From an uncultured Collinsella sp. (GTDB taxonomy: Bacteria; Actinomycetota; Coriobacteriia; Coriobacteriales; Coriobacteriaceae): a DNA stretch of 64,000 bases. Under the pieces are notes generated by a model that was given only the letters and a program-made list of their open reading frames with translations, was not told the origin of the DNA and did not search any database. Position numbers and translations under genes: made by a program. The stretch is taken from positions 1 to 64,000 of the forward strand of contig CABUAT010000001.1 of the NCBI GenBank assembly GCA_902489665.1. The letters run 5' to 3'. Shown here in pieces: positions 24,417 through 33,758 of the stretch (position 1 is its first letter; every line of letters begins with the position of its first letter).

Positions 24417-27400
24417 ATGGTCTCTCGTATCTACGTGGAGAAGAAACCCGGGTTCGACGTCGAGGCTCAGCAGCTCAAGGGCGAGCTGACCGAGATTCTC
24501 GGCATCAAGGGCATCGAGGCCCTGAGGATCATCAACCGCTACGACGTCGAGGGCATCGACGAGGAGCTTTTCCGCTCCTGCGTGCCGACCGTCTTTAGCG
24601 AGCCCCAGGTCGATGTGACCTACGACGAGCTCCCCGCAAGCGATGGCGCCGTCTTTGCCGTCGAATTCCTGCCTGGCCAGTTTGACCAGCGCGCCGACTC
24701 CGCCAGCGAGTGCGTGCAGCTCATCAGCCAGGGCGAGCGCCCCGCCGTGCGCTCCGCCAAGGTCTATATGATCTCGGGCACTCTGGACGAAGCCGCCATC
24801 GAGGCCATCAAGCACTACGTGGTGAACCCCGTCGAGGCGCGCATCGCCTCGCTCGACTTGCCCGAGACGCTGTACATGGAGACCCCCGAGCCCCAGCCCG
24901 TCGAAGTGCTCGACGGCTTCCGCGAGCTCGATGAGGCCGGCCTTGCCGCCTTTATTTCCGAGCGCGGTCTTGCCATGGACGAGGCGGACATCGCCTTCTG
25001 CCAGCAGTACTTCCGCGATGAGGATCGCGACCCCACCATCACCGAGATCCGCGTGATCGACACCTACTGGTCCGATCACTGCCGCCACACCACCTTCGGC
25101 ACCGTCCTGGATGACGTGACGATCGACGACGCCGTGGTGCAGCAGGCCTTCGACCGCTACATGGAGATGCGCCATGAGCTCGGTCGCGACGCCAAGCCCG
25201 TCTGCCTCATGGACATGGGCACCATCGGCGCCAAGTACCTTAAGAAGACCGGCGTCATGACCGATGTCGATGAGTCCGAGGAAATCAACGCCTGCACCGT
25301 CAAGGTGAAGGTCGATGTCGACGGCGAGGACCAGGACTGGCTGTTCCTGTTTAAGAACGAGACCCACAACCACCCGACCGAGATCGAGCCCTTCGGCGGT
25401 GCCGCCACCTGCGTGGGCGGCGCCATCCGCGACCCGCTCTCGGGCCGCAGCTACGTGTACCAGGCCATGCGTGTCACCGGCGCCGGCGACCCCACCGTCC
25501 CCGTGTCCGAGACGCTCGAGGGCAAGCTGCCGCAGCGCAAGCTCGTAACCACCGCTGCCGCCGGCTACTCCAGCTACGGCAACCAGATCGGCCTTGCCAC
25601 CGGCCAGGTCAACGAGCTCTATCACCCCGGCTACGTGGCCAAGCGCATGGAGGTCGGCGCCGTCGTGGGCGCTACCCCGGCAAACCACGTGCGCCGCGAG
25701 TGCCCCGCCCCCACCGACAAGATCATCCTGCTGGGCGGCCGCACCGGCCGTGACGGCATCGGCGGCGCCACCGGCTCCTCCAAGACCCAGAACACCGAGT
25801 CCATCGAGACCTCGGGCGCCGAGGTCCAGAAGGGCAACGCTCCGGTCGAGCGCAAGCTGCAGCGTCTGTTCCGCCGCGGCGACGCCTGCCGTCTGATCAA
25901 GCGCTGCAACGACTTTGGCGCCGGCGGCGTCTCGGTCGCCGTGGGCGAGCTTGCCGACGGCCTGTATGTCGACCTGGACACCGTGACCAAGAAGTACGAC
26001 GGCTTGGACGGCACCGAACTCGCCATCTCCGAGTCCCAGGAGCGTATGGCCTGCGCCGTCGCCGACGGTGACGTCGAGGAGTTCATGGGCTACGCCGCCG
26101 AGGAGAACCTGGAGGCGACCGTTATCGCCGAGGTTACCGCCGAGCCGCGCATGCGCATGGCCTGGAACGGTGTCGCCATCGTCGACCTGTCCCGCGAGTT
26201 CCTCAACTCCAACGGTGCACCCAAGCACCAGGTCGCCCATGTGTGCGCCCGCAGCGTATGGCAGCCCAGCTGGGCCGGTACCACGCTTGCCGAGCGCATG
26301 ACCTCGCTTGTCACCGACCTCAACGTTGCCTCCAACAAGGGCCTTTCCGAGCGCTTCGACTCCACCATCGGTGCCGCAACCGTGCTCATGCCCTTTGGCG
26401 GCAAGACGCAGCTCACCCCGAGCTCGGCCATGGTCGCCAAGTTCCCCGTGGACGGCGAGACCACCACGGCAAGCGCCATGGCATGGGGCTTCAACCCCTA
26501 CCTGATGGAAGCCGACCAGTTTGCTGGCGCCTACCTGTCCGTGGTCGAGTCCATCGCCAAGCTCGTGGCCGCCGGCTTTGAGCACAAGCGCGCCTACCTC
26601 TCCTTCCAGGAGTACTTCGAGCGCCTGCGCACCGAGGCCGAGCGCTGGGGCAAGCCCATGGCTGCAGTACTCGGCGCCCTCATGGCCCAGGTCGACCTGG
26701 GCGCCGGCGCCATCGGCGGCAAGGATTCCATGAGCGGCTCGTTTGAGGACGAGGCCGGCGAGCTCAACGTTCCGCCGACCCTGATCAGCTTCGCCGTCGC
26801 CGTTGGCAAGGCCGCCCGCGCCGTCTCGCCCGAGTTCAAGGGCCTCACGCACCGCGTCGTCCGCATCGCCCCCGCCACCTATGGCGAGGACTACCGCCCC
26901 GACGCCCAGCAGCTGCTCGCCGCGTTTGACGCCGTCGAGGCGCTCACTGCTACCGGCGACGCCCTTGCCGTCTCCACGCCCGGCTACGGCTGCGGCGCCG
27001 AGAGCCTCTTTAAGATGTGCGTCGGCAACCAGATCGGCATCGAGCTTGCCGAGGACGTGGACGTGGAAAGCCTCTTCACCCCGCTCTACGGCAGCTTTAT
27101 CGTCGAGCTCGCCGAGGACGCCGAGCTGCCCGAGGTCGCCGACGGCGTTGTCGTCGAGCCCCTGGGTACCACCGTCGAGGGCTATGTCATCGACACCGGC
27201 TCCGAGGTCATCGAGCTCGCCGAGCTCCAGGAGGCCTGGGAGAGTGGCATCGAGGGCGTCTTCGCCTACCGCAGCGCCGGCGAGACCCCCAATGTCGAGA
27301 CCATCGACTTCCGCGCCAAGGATATCCACGTGTACGGCGGCGCCAAGATCGCCCGCCCGCGCGTGATCATCCCCGTGTTCCCCGGCAACAACTGCGAGTA

Positions 27401-28163
27401 CGACAGCGCCCGCGCCTTCCGTGCCGCCGGTGCCGAGGCCGACACCTTCGTGATCAACAACCTCACGCCCGAGGCCGTCGCCGAGAGCACCCACGAGCTT
27501 GCCCGCCGCATCCGTGCAAGCCAGATCGTCATGATCCCTGGCGGCTTCTCGGGCGGTGACGAGCCCGACGGCTCCGCCAAGTTCATCACGGCGTTCTTCC
27601 GCGCTCCCGAGGTCACCGAGGCAGTCCGCGACCTGCTCCAGGCCCGCGATGGCCTGATGCTGGGCATCTGCAACGGCTTCCAGGCTCTGGTCAAGCTCGG
27701 CCTGGTGCCCTACGGTGACATCGTCGACGCCACGCCCGATGCGCCCACGCTGACGTTCAACACCATCGGTCGCCACCAGAGCCGCCTGGTGCGCACCCGC
27801 ATCTCGTCCAATCTGTCCCCGTGGCTGTCGCAGTGCAGCCTGGACGACCCCTACACCGTCGCCATCAGCCACGGCGAGGGCCGCTTTGTCGCCAACGACG
27901 AGGTGCTCGCCCAGCTGATCGCTAACGGCCAGGTCGCCACGCAGTACGTGGGCGAGGACGGTAAGCCCAGCATGGACCTTTCCGTCAACCCCAACGGCTC
28001 CGCACTCGCCATCGAGGGCATCACGAGCCCCGACGGCCGCGTCCTGGGCAAGATGGGTCATGCCGAGCGTCGCGGCGACAACCTGTACCGCAACGTGCCC
28101 GAGCATGTCCCCGGCGACAAGTTCATGCCGATCTTTGAGAGCGGCGTAGCCTACTTCGCTTAA
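24417..28163 (+). CDS. purL: Phosphoribosylformylglycinamidine synthase (single-chain PurL)
   Basis: A 1248-residue enzyme for the fourth step of purine synthesis: FGAR + glutamine + ATP to FGAM. It is the long form with the glutaminase fused on, unlike the PurS/PurL/PurQ set of Bacillus. The synthetase half includes DTYWSDHCRHTTF, KNETHNHPTEIEPFGGAAT and GGKDSMSGSF. The class I glutaminase domain (from about 980) has catalytic Cys1085 in GICNGFQ and the His/Glu pair in SHGEGRFV. I use the ATG at 24417 with AGGAAGG upstream. A terminator follows, so it seems to stand alone without other pur genes. Confidence 0.97.
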   Translation: MVSRIYVEKKPGFDVEAQQLKGELTEILGIKGIEALRIINRYDVEGIDEELFRSCVPTVFSEPQVDVTYDELPASDGAVFAVEFLPGQFDQRADSASECVQLISQGERPAVRSAKVYMISGTLDEAAIEAIKHYVVNPVEARIASLDLPETLYMETPEPQPVEVLDGFRELDEAGLAAFISERGLAMDEADIAFCQQYFRDEDRDPTITEIRVIDTYWSDHCRHTTFGTVLDDVTIDDAVVQQAFDRYMEMRHELGRDAKPVCLMDMGTIGAKYLKKTGVMTDVDESEEINACTVKVKVDVDGEDQDWLFLFKNETHNHPTEIEPFGGAATCVGGAIRDPLSGRSYVYQAMRVTGAGDPTVPVSETLEGKLPQRKLVTTAAAGYSSYGNQIGLATGQVNELYHPGYVAKRMEVGAVVGATPANHVRRECPAPTDKIILLGGRTGRDGIGGATGSSKTQNTESIETSGAEVQKGNAPVERKLQRLFRRGDACRLIKRCNDFGAGGVSVAVGELADGLYVDLDTVTKKYDGLDGTELAISESQERMACAVADGDVEEFMGYAAEENLEATVIAEVTAEPRMRMAWNGVAIVDLSREFLNSNGAPKHQVAHVCARSVWQPSWAGTTLAERMTSLVTDLNVASNKGLSERFDSTIGAATVLMPFGGKTQLTPSSAMVAKFPVDGETTTASAMAWGFNPYLMEADQFAGAYLSVVESIAKLVAAGFEHKRAYLSFQEYFERLRTEAERWGKPMAAVLGALMAQVDLGAGAIGGKDSMSGSFEDEAGELNVPPTLISFAVAVGKAARAVSPEFKGLTHRVVRIAPATYGEDYRPDAQQLLAAFDAVEALTATGDALAVSTPGYGCGAESLFKMCVGNQIGIELAEDVDVESLFTPLYGSFIVELAEDAELPEVADGVVVEPLGTTVEGYVIDTGSEVIELAELQEAWESGIEGVFAYRSAGETPNVETIDFRAKDIHVYGGAKIARPRVIIPVFPGNNCEYDSARAFRAAGAEADTFVINNLTPEAVAESTHELARRIRASQIVMIPGGFSGGDEPDGSAKFITAFFRAPEVTEAVRDLLQARDGLMLGICNGFQALVKLGLVPYGDIVDATPDAPTLTFNTIGRHQSRLVRTRISSNLSPWLSQCSLDDPYTVAISHGEGRFVANDEVLAQLIANGQVATQYVGEDGKPSMDLSVNPNGSALAIEGITSPDGRVLGKMGHAERRGDNLYRNVPEHVPGDKFMPIFESGVAYFA

Positions 28164-28199
28164 TACGTTCCCATCGGGTACAATCCCCTCGGGTAACAA

Positions 28200-28238
28200 C
28201 ACCCGCCACCGGCACGCCCGGTGGCGGGTTCTTTTTTG
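28200..28238 (+). terminator. Terminator of purL
   Basis: ACCCGCCACCGG pairs with CCGGTGGCGGGT, followed by TCTTTTTTG. It sits 40 bases after the purL stop and just before the next gene's ribosome binding site. Confidence 0.92.
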
Positions 28239-28264
28239 CTTCGCGCGTATAGGAGAAGAACATC

Positions 28265-29200
28265 ATGGAAAGCCGCAAGCCGTATCTCGCCACCCTGCCC
28301 GGACTCATCCTGGGCTGTCTCGTTTGCTGCGCGCTCTGGGGCTCCGCCTTCCCCTGCATCAAGATCGGCTACGGCCTCTTTGGCATTCCCGCGCACGACA
28401 GCGCCTCGCAGCTGCTCTTCGCGGGTCTGCGCTTCACCCTTGCCGGCATGCTGGTCATTGTTGGCATGAGCGTGGCCCAGCGCCGACCGCTCGTTCCGCA
28501 AGCGCGTGATATCAAGCCCATCTGCATCTTGTCGCTCTTCCAGACCATCGGCCAGTACTTCTTTTTCTACCTTGGTCTCTCCCGTGCAAGCGCTATGTCG
28601 AGCTCCATCATCGAGGCCAGCGCCAACTTCCTAGCCATCCTCTTTGCCGCTCTGGCGTTTCGCACCGAGAAGCTCAATACGGCCAAGGTGCTCGGCTGCG
28701 TACTGGGCTTTGCCGGCGTCGCGCTCGTCAACCTTTCGGGCGCGGACGGCACCTTTGGCTTTACACTCGACGGCGAGGGCTTCATCCTGGCCTCCACCGT
28801 CGCGGGCGCCCTTTCGACCTGCCTGATCGGCATCTTCTCGCGCGAGCACGACGGCGTCTTGCTTGCCGGGTGGCAGTTCTTGGTCGGCGGCCTGGTCCTC
28901 ACCGCCATCGGCTTTATGATGGGTGGCGCGCTCTCCCCCACGGCGATTGCCCCCGCCATCGCGCTCATCATATACATGGCGCTTATCTCCGCGGTCGCCT
29001 ACTCGCTGTGGTCGCGCCTGCTTGCCGTCAACCCCGTCAGCCGCGTCTCGGTCTTTGGGTTTATGAACCCCGTCTTTGGTGTGCTGCTGAGCGCGCTGTT
29101 GCTCGGCGAGGGCGCTGGCACGAGCCCCGTTACTGTCATCGTTGCCCTGTTGTTGGTCTGCGGCGGCATCATCATCGTCAACAAACCCAAAAAAGCTTAA
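28265..29200 (+). CDS. DMT superfamily transporter (EamA type)
   Basis: A 311-residue membrane protein with ten predicted hydrophobic segments in two five-helix repeats (roughly residues 10-150 and 160-305). Family-like features are the opening GLILGCLVCCALWGSAFPCIKIG and the second-repeat segment AVAYSLWSRLLAVNPVSRVSVFGFMNPVFG. EamA proteins export amino acids or metabolites; the substrate is not evident. The ATG has AGGAGAAG upstream. It follows the purL terminator and converges on the diguanylate cyclase gene. Confidence 0.9.
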   Translation: MESRKPYLATLPGLILGCLVCCALWGSAFPCIKIGYGLFGIPAHDSASQLLFAGLRFTLAGMLVIVGMSVAQRRPLVPQARDIKPICILSLFQTIGQYFFFYLGLSRASAMSSSIIEASANFLAILFAALAFRTEKLNTAKVLGCVLGFAGVALVNLSGADGTFGFTLDGEGFILASTVAGALSTCLIGIFSREHDGVLLAGWQFLVGGLVLTAIGFMMGGALSPTAIAPAIALIIYMALISAVAYSLWSRLLAVNPVSRVSVFGFMNPVFGVLLSALLLGEGAGTSPVTVIVALLLVCGGIIIVNKPKKA

Positions 29201-29302
29201 CGAACTGCCCTTATTTAGCAGAGGGGATTCACATACTTTAGTTTAATGGAATACATCGGTGAGCTGAGGGCCGCCACGCCCGCCAGCGTGCGTCCCTTTT
29301 TT

Positions 29303-30445
29303 CTAGCGTATCTGGACGCCGGCTTTCTTTTTCTCGGCCTTGACGCGGTAGAGCTCCGCATCGGCAGCGCGAAGTAAGTCCTGCCAGGTATCAACACTAT
29401 CGCCGACCCGCGCGTAACCGATGGACATCCGCAATGCATACGGCACCTCGGCACGAGCGAGCTCGTCGTTAATCGCCGAGCACAGGTCTATGATGTCCTG
29501 TTCCGCCGCAGCCTTCTGGAGCACCACGAACTCATCGCCGCCATAACGTGCGATAAAGCCACCAGACGCCGAGCAGACCTCTTTGAGCGTAGCAGATATG
29601 ACCTGGAGAGCATGGTCGCCCTCCACATGTCCATAGCGATCGTTAATCAGCTTAAAGCCGTCGGCGTCCATCATAAGCAGATACACATCATCGGCCTGAT
29701 CAGCACCCGAGAACAGCGATAGCATATAGGTCTCAAAACGGTTGCGATTGTTGAGGCCAGTCAACGGGTCGGTCGAGATCAGCTGCTCCTGACAAACAAT
29801 GTAGAGCTGCAACATACTTAACATGATGCCGACACTAAGGCAGGGACCCGAATAAAAGACCTGAAAGACACCGGCCACCAAGGCCGGAATGGCGAAAAAT
29901 GCCAAGGTTTGATAGATGGCCTTCTTTTGTAGGCTCTCGACCTTGCAAGATTGTATAAACGCATGCAGGGACGTATATATAACGTAGCAGTAGCTGACGA
30001 TGGGCTGGATCATATAGACAAAACCGCGACGATACGCGCCCTGCGCATCGATATAGAACAGGGCATGCGTCCAGTAGCTAGTAAACGCCAGCACGACTAC
30101 CAGCACCGCAGGCAGCGTTACAAACGCCATCCTATAGCGCGCGGTCAAAAGGCGAGAACCCTGCACCGTCTCGGAATAGATAAACCAAATGAGGCACGCG
30201 GCGGCAAAGAGCGAAAACGAAACCGCGTTGGAAATCCAGTTGGCAGCAATGCCCAGCGTGCCGCCCACACCGTCCGAAAGCGTCCAGATTATATCGAATA
30301 ACATGTACGCGGCAGAGGTGTAGCCGAGCGTACTAAACAATAACTGCTGGGTACTCGAGAACAAGGAGTGGCGACTTCGCGCGGCAAGCCCGATAAGAAC
30401 AATCATGCATAGCAGGAATATCTCGATCTTGAGTGCCTTAACCAC
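29303..30445 (-). CDS. Membrane-bound diguanylate cyclase (GGDEF)
   Basis: A 380-residue protein. Six or so hydrophobic segments fill residues 1-205, followed by a GGDEF domain (about 215-375) that opens TDPLTGLNNRNRFETY. The active-site loop reads ARYGGDEFVVL, so it should make cyclic di-GMP. The RxxD product-inhibition site normally found five residues before GGDEF is absent. I use the GTG at 30445 with GGGAGGG eight bases upstream; the longer frame from 30550 adds residues unlike a membrane start. No PilZ or EAL partner is encoded in the window. It may sense an envelope or soluble signal through its membrane part. Confidence 0.88.
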   Translation of the reverse strand: MVKALKIEIFLLCMIVLIGLAARSRHSLFSSTQQLLFSTLGYTSAAYMLFDIIWTLSDGVGGTLGIAANWISNAVSFSLFAAACLIWFIYSETVQGSRLLTARYRMAFVTLPAVLVVVLAFTSYWTHALFYIDAQGAYRRGFVYMIQPIVSYCYVIYTSLHAFIQSCKVESLQKKAIYQTLAFFAIPALVAGVFQVFYSGPCLSVGIMLSMLQLYIVCQEQLISTDPLTGLNNRNRFETYMLSLFSGADQADDVYLLMMDADGFKLINDRYGHVEGDHALQVISATLKEVCSASGGFIARYGGDEFVVLQKAAAEQDIIDLCSAINDELARAEVPYALRMSIGYARVGDSVDTWQDLLRAADAELYRVKAEKKKAGVQIR

Positions 30446-30544
30446 TAGACGCCCTCCCTTCAATATCCAAGTGGTCAGAATCGCCCGATTCGTGTCTGGG
30501 CAATAAACGCCCCTTACTCCGCAGGGGTAAAGGGAATAATAGCA

Positions 30545-30588
30545 GAGCACCCGAACGTCACTGCAAGACAGCTTTCGTTCGGGCGCTC
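30545..30588 (-). terminator. Hairpin downstream of the KDG permease gene
   Basis: A CCCGAACG arm with GAGC extension pairs with CGTTCGGG/GCTC around an 18-base loop. It lies 45 bases past the permease stop on the minus strand, without a clean T-run. Confidence 0.55.
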
Positions 30589-30633
30589 AAACGGCGCGAA
30601 TTGCACGCCGGAATCTATTATCGGTAACGGCCG

Positions 30634-31656
30634 TTACTCACCGTCGATATCGGTCGCGACGGCCTCCTCGATGGCCTCGATGCCTTCGACCGACAGATCC
30701 TCTTTGCCCTGGCAAAACTTCTTGTCGACCCAGCCGGTCAGAATCGGAGCCATGATTGCCGTGATGATGACGGCGGTGGCGATCTGCGCATACGCGGTGG
30801 GCGCAAGCTCGGCATAGCGCGGGGCGACCTCGGCGAGGGCGACCGGCGTGGTCATGGCCGTGCCGGCGATAGTGGAGCATGCCACAGCCGCCTTACCGTT
30901 GCCGCCACACAGGCGCTCGAAGGCAAAGGTAATGGGACCGACGATAAAGAGCGTGATGAGGCCCAGCAGGATGCCCGAGATGCCGCCGGTGATAAAGCTC
31001 GAAAGGCTCATGGACGCACCAAGCTGAAAGCCGATAACGGCGATTGCGGGATTGGCGCCGGGGACCAGCAGGTTCTTGATAAACGGGAAGAGGTTGCCCA
31101 GAACCATGCCGATAACAAGCGGCAGGATGGATCCGATGATGGTGCCGACGGGGATGTTGGCGAGACCCGAGACACCGAGGATGATCATCGTGACGGCGGG
31201 GCCGGCCGTAAAGAACAGGATACCGACAGCGCCCTGCTCGGACTCATCGCCGAACTCGCCCATGATGCCCGTATAGAGCGCCATGTTGCAAAACGTGATG
31301 CCGCCGATGATAGACACGGAGCTCAGGCCCAGGAAGTTGTCGTTAAAGAAATATGCCACACCCAAGCCAAGGGCGGCCGCAACAACAAGCTTGGGGATCA
31401 GTACGACGATGCCGGTCTTGATAGCGCCCGGCGTGGACTTAAAGCTGATGCCGGCGCCCACGAAGAGCAGAATCGCGGCAACGATGGTGTTGGAACCACC
31501 GCGGCAGGCAGCCGTAAAGAAGCCGCCGATCTCAAAGACCTGCGGGCAGAAGGTATTGAGCAGAAGGCCGACGATCATCGGGTAGATCATGATGTCGCCC
31601 GGGATACGCGGGACCTTGATTTTCTTTTGCTCGCTGGCGGTTGCTTCCTGTGCCAT
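30634..31656 (-). CDS. kdgT: 2-keto-3-deoxygluconate permease
   Basis: A 340-residue membrane protein of the KdgT family (2-keto-3-deoxygluconate:H+ symport), with about ten hydrophobic segments. Characteristic parts are the opening KVPRIPGDIMIYPMIVGLLLNTF, AILLFVGAGISFK and the second-half segment VACSTIAGTAMTTPVALAEVAP. I use the ATG at 31656 with GGGGG upstream instead of the earlier start at 31686. No KDG kinase, aldolase or pectinase genes are nearby, so the natural substrate could be a related sugar acid. It appears monocistronic. Confidence 0.85.
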   Translation of the reverse strand: MAQEATASEQKKIKVPRIPGDIMIYPMIVGLLLNTFCPQVFEIGGFFTAACRGGSNTIVAAILLFVGAGISFKSTPGAIKTGIVVLIPKLVVAAALGLGVAYFFNDNFLGLSSVSIIGGITFCNMALYTGIMGEFGDESEQGAVGILFFTAGPAVTMIILGVSGLANIPVGTIIGSILPLVIGMVLGNLFPFIKNLLVPGANPAIAVIGFQLGASMSLSSFITGGISGILLGLITLFIVGPITFAFERLCGGNGKAAVACSTIAGTAMTTPVALAEVAPRYAELAPTAYAQIATAVIITAIMAPILTGWVDKKFCQGKEDLSVEGIEAIEEAVATDIDGE

Positions 31657-31813
31657 GAAACCCCCATTTCCGTTGATGGGACACAAAAGACCACGTCACA
31701 CTTTGCTACAGTAAAGTATGAACATGGTACCAGAAGAAGCAGACCGACTCGGTGAGAAATTCAATTCACCGGACAGAAGCGGGGTGAGCGGGAGGGACAA
31801 CCCGTTCGCGGTC

Positions 31814-32137
31814 CTATATAAGGCTCAAGACGATATAGAACACGATTCCCGAGACGCAGCACCACAGCATCGACTTTGTCTTGATTGCCACCGCCACGAC
31901 GCCGGCAGCCGCAATCCAGGGAACCAAGGCAGGCCAGAGTCCCGCGTCGAACGCGCCGGGGCTCACCAAGTCGTTGGCGACCAGCGCGGCAAAGGCAGCG
32001 GGCGGGATATAACCCAGGGCCTCGGTAATACGGGGCGACAGCGTTCTCCCGCGCAAGGCGAACGCCGGCGCGATGCGAAAGAACGCGATAGCAGCCCACG
32101 ACGACAGCCACAGAACCAAGAACTCGTTAACGGGCAT
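31814..32137 (-). CDS. azlD: AzlD family branched-chain amino acid exporter subunit
   Basis: A 107-residue membrane protein with four hydrophobic segments. Features such as the early FRIAPAFALRGRTLSPRITEAL and IPPAAFAALVANDL fit AzlD, the small partner of AzlC. Together they export branched-chain amino acids and their analogues. The start at 32137 overlaps the azlC end by 11 bases, so translation is coupled. Their presence alongside a full liv importer indicates active branched-chain amino acid traffic. Confidence 0.88.
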   Translation of the reverse strand: MPVNEFLVLWLSSWAAIAFFRIAPAFALRGRTLSPRITEALGYIPPAAFAALVANDLVSPGAFDAGLWPALVPWIAAAGVVAVAIKTKSMLWCCVSGIVFYIVLSLI

Positions 32138-32819
32138 CGCGGGCACCTCTTCCGTCAAATACGGCATCGCACGCCAACGCAATGGCAATGCCGACCACGA
32201 CGCTTGCCGGCACGGCAATATTCGTGAGGCCCAAGAACTTGCATACGGCGATGGACACCGCGCCCGAAACCGCCGCGACAACGTTGCCGCGCGACAGCCG
32301 CTGCGAAAAGAGTAGACAGATAAAGAGCGACGTGCAGACGAAACTCGCAATAGCGGTGGGAACATCGACAACGGCACCGACGATGGCACCCATCGTGCAC
32401 GAAGCGCCCCATGTCGCGATGAGGATCACGTTGAGCACGAAGGATTCGCGCGGGCCCCAATCCTCCCCCTCAACCAGCTTGGCAAGCGAGATGCCGTATG
32501 CCTCCTCGGTGAGCGTCGCGGCAACAGCCAGCGTCTGACGCTTCGAGGAGCCCGCCAGATGGGGTGCGATCGATGCCGAATAAAGTGCAAAGCGCGATGA
32601 GATGGCGGCGACGCTCGCGATAATCGAAGGTGCCGGTACGCCCGCCAGCCACAGGTTGCAGATCATAAACTGACCGCTGCCCGTCACAAACGTGCTGCTC
32701 AGAGCAAAGACCATCCAGGGCTCCATTCCCGTCTGCCCCATGATCATTCCGCACGGCGCGCCTATCGCAACATAGGTAAGCATCACCGGCCAGACGGTTC
32801 TAACGATTTTGAGCACCAT
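32127..32819 (-). CDS. azlC: AzlC family branched-chain amino acid exporter
   Basis: A 230-residue permease with about seven hydrophobic segments, the large subunit of the AzlCD exporter. Family features are the opening VWPVMLTYVAIGAPCGMIM, TFVTGSGQFMICNLWLAG and SSRFALYSASIAPHL. I use the ATG at 32819, where AGGATGAG precedes the start; a frame from 32888 would add 23 hydrophilic residues. It is divergent from the HD-domain gene across a 126-base gap. Confidence 0.88.
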   Translation of the reverse strand: MVLKIVRTVWPVMLTYVAIGAPCGMIMGQTGMEPWMVFALSSTFVTGSGQFMICNLWLAGVPAPSIIASVAAISSRFALYSASIAPHLAGSSKRQTLAVAATLTEEAYGISLAKLVEGEDWGPRESFVLNVILIATWGASCTMGAIVGAVVDVPTAIASFVCTSLFICLLFSQRLSRGNVVAAVSGAVSIAVCKFLGLTNIAVPASVVVGIAIALACDAVFDGRGARDAR

Positions 32820-32945
32820 ACGCTTCTCATCCTGACAAGGTCTCCGAGCCGCATGTAGCGGCACGGCAGAATCATCATCCGACAGCAACCGAGTTCACCT
32901 ACAATTGCCACCGGATCGAAAGACACAACTTTTTAGGAAGTCATT

Positions 32946-33758
32946 ATGACAGCTATCGATCGAGACCGGGCGCGCGCGGCCTTCAAAAGCTACACCGATG
33001 CCTACGACGCCACCAACCCACGCATCGCGCTCAAAATCGAGCATACGTACCACGTGGCCGAGGCATGCGATGCCGTAGCGCGCGAGCAGGGCTGGTCGTC
33101 AGAAGATATTGACCTGGCATGGCTTTGCGGCCTGCTACACGATATGGGCCGCTTTGAGCAGCTGCGACGCTGGGACACCTTTAAGGACGCCGAGAGCATG
33201 AGCCATGCGGCGCTGGGCATCGAGGTCCTCTTTGGCGAGAATCCCGCCGATGCACCCGCCGTAACAAGCATCCGCGACTTTATCGATGACCCGGCAGAAG
33301 ATGAGCTCATCCGAGCGAGCATTGCCTATCACAGCGATTTCCGTCTACCCGCGCAGCTCGACGTGCGCACGCGAAACTTCTGCGATATCGTGCGCGATGG
33401 TGACAAGATCGACATTATGCGCACCATCGCCGACAGCACCGTCGACACCATCCTCAAGGTGGATGAGGACGCGTTTCTAGCCAGTCGCTTCTCGGCACCG
33501 ACGCTTGCCGCCTTTGACGAGCACCGCTGCGTCACGCGCGATGAGCGCGATGAGCCCGCAGACTACCTGGTGGGACTCATCTGCTTTATGTTTGAGCTCG
33601 TCTATCCAGCGAGCCGCGCGCTGGCGCGCGAGCAGGGCGATATCCACCGCCTGCTCGACGCGCCCTTTGGCATTACGCAGCCCTTTACCGACCCCGCCAC
33701 GCAGGCAACCTGGAGCCGCCTAAAGGACGAGATGCGCGACTGGCTGACGCGCGCCTAG
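32946..33758 (+). CDS. HD domain phosphohydrolase
   Basis: A 270-residue protein with the metal-binding HD pattern: HTYHVAEACDAVA (first His), LCGLLHDMGRFEQ (the HD pair, near residue 64) and a later Asp in VRDGDKIDIMRTI. HD proteins hydrolyse phosphate esters of nucleotides or related compounds, but the substrate here is unknown. The start has TAGGAAG upstream. Its stop codon overlaps the stop of etfA on the other strand (shared CTAG at 33755-33758), so the two transcripts converge with no terminator between. Confidence 0.85.
   Translation: MTAIDRDRARAAFKSYTDAYDATNPRIALKIEHTYHVAEACDAVAREQGWSSEDIDLAWLCGLLHDMGRFEQLRRWDTFKDAESMSHAALGIEVLFGENPADAPAVTSIRDFIDDPAEDELIRASIAYHSDFRLPAQLDVRTRNFCDIVRDGDKIDIMRTIADSTVDTILKVDEDAFLASRFSAPTLAAFDEHRCVTRDERDEPADYLVGLICFMFELVYPASRALAREQGDIHRLLDAPFGITQPFTDPATQATWSRLKDEMRDWLTRA

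Noticed and set aside
24399..28202. A 1267-residue open frame on the minus strand covering purL
   Set aside because: It is the mirror of purL produced by strong third-position GC bias. It has low-complexity Gly/Ala/Leu/Asp composition, no ribosome binding site and no recognisable domain, while purL reads cleanly.
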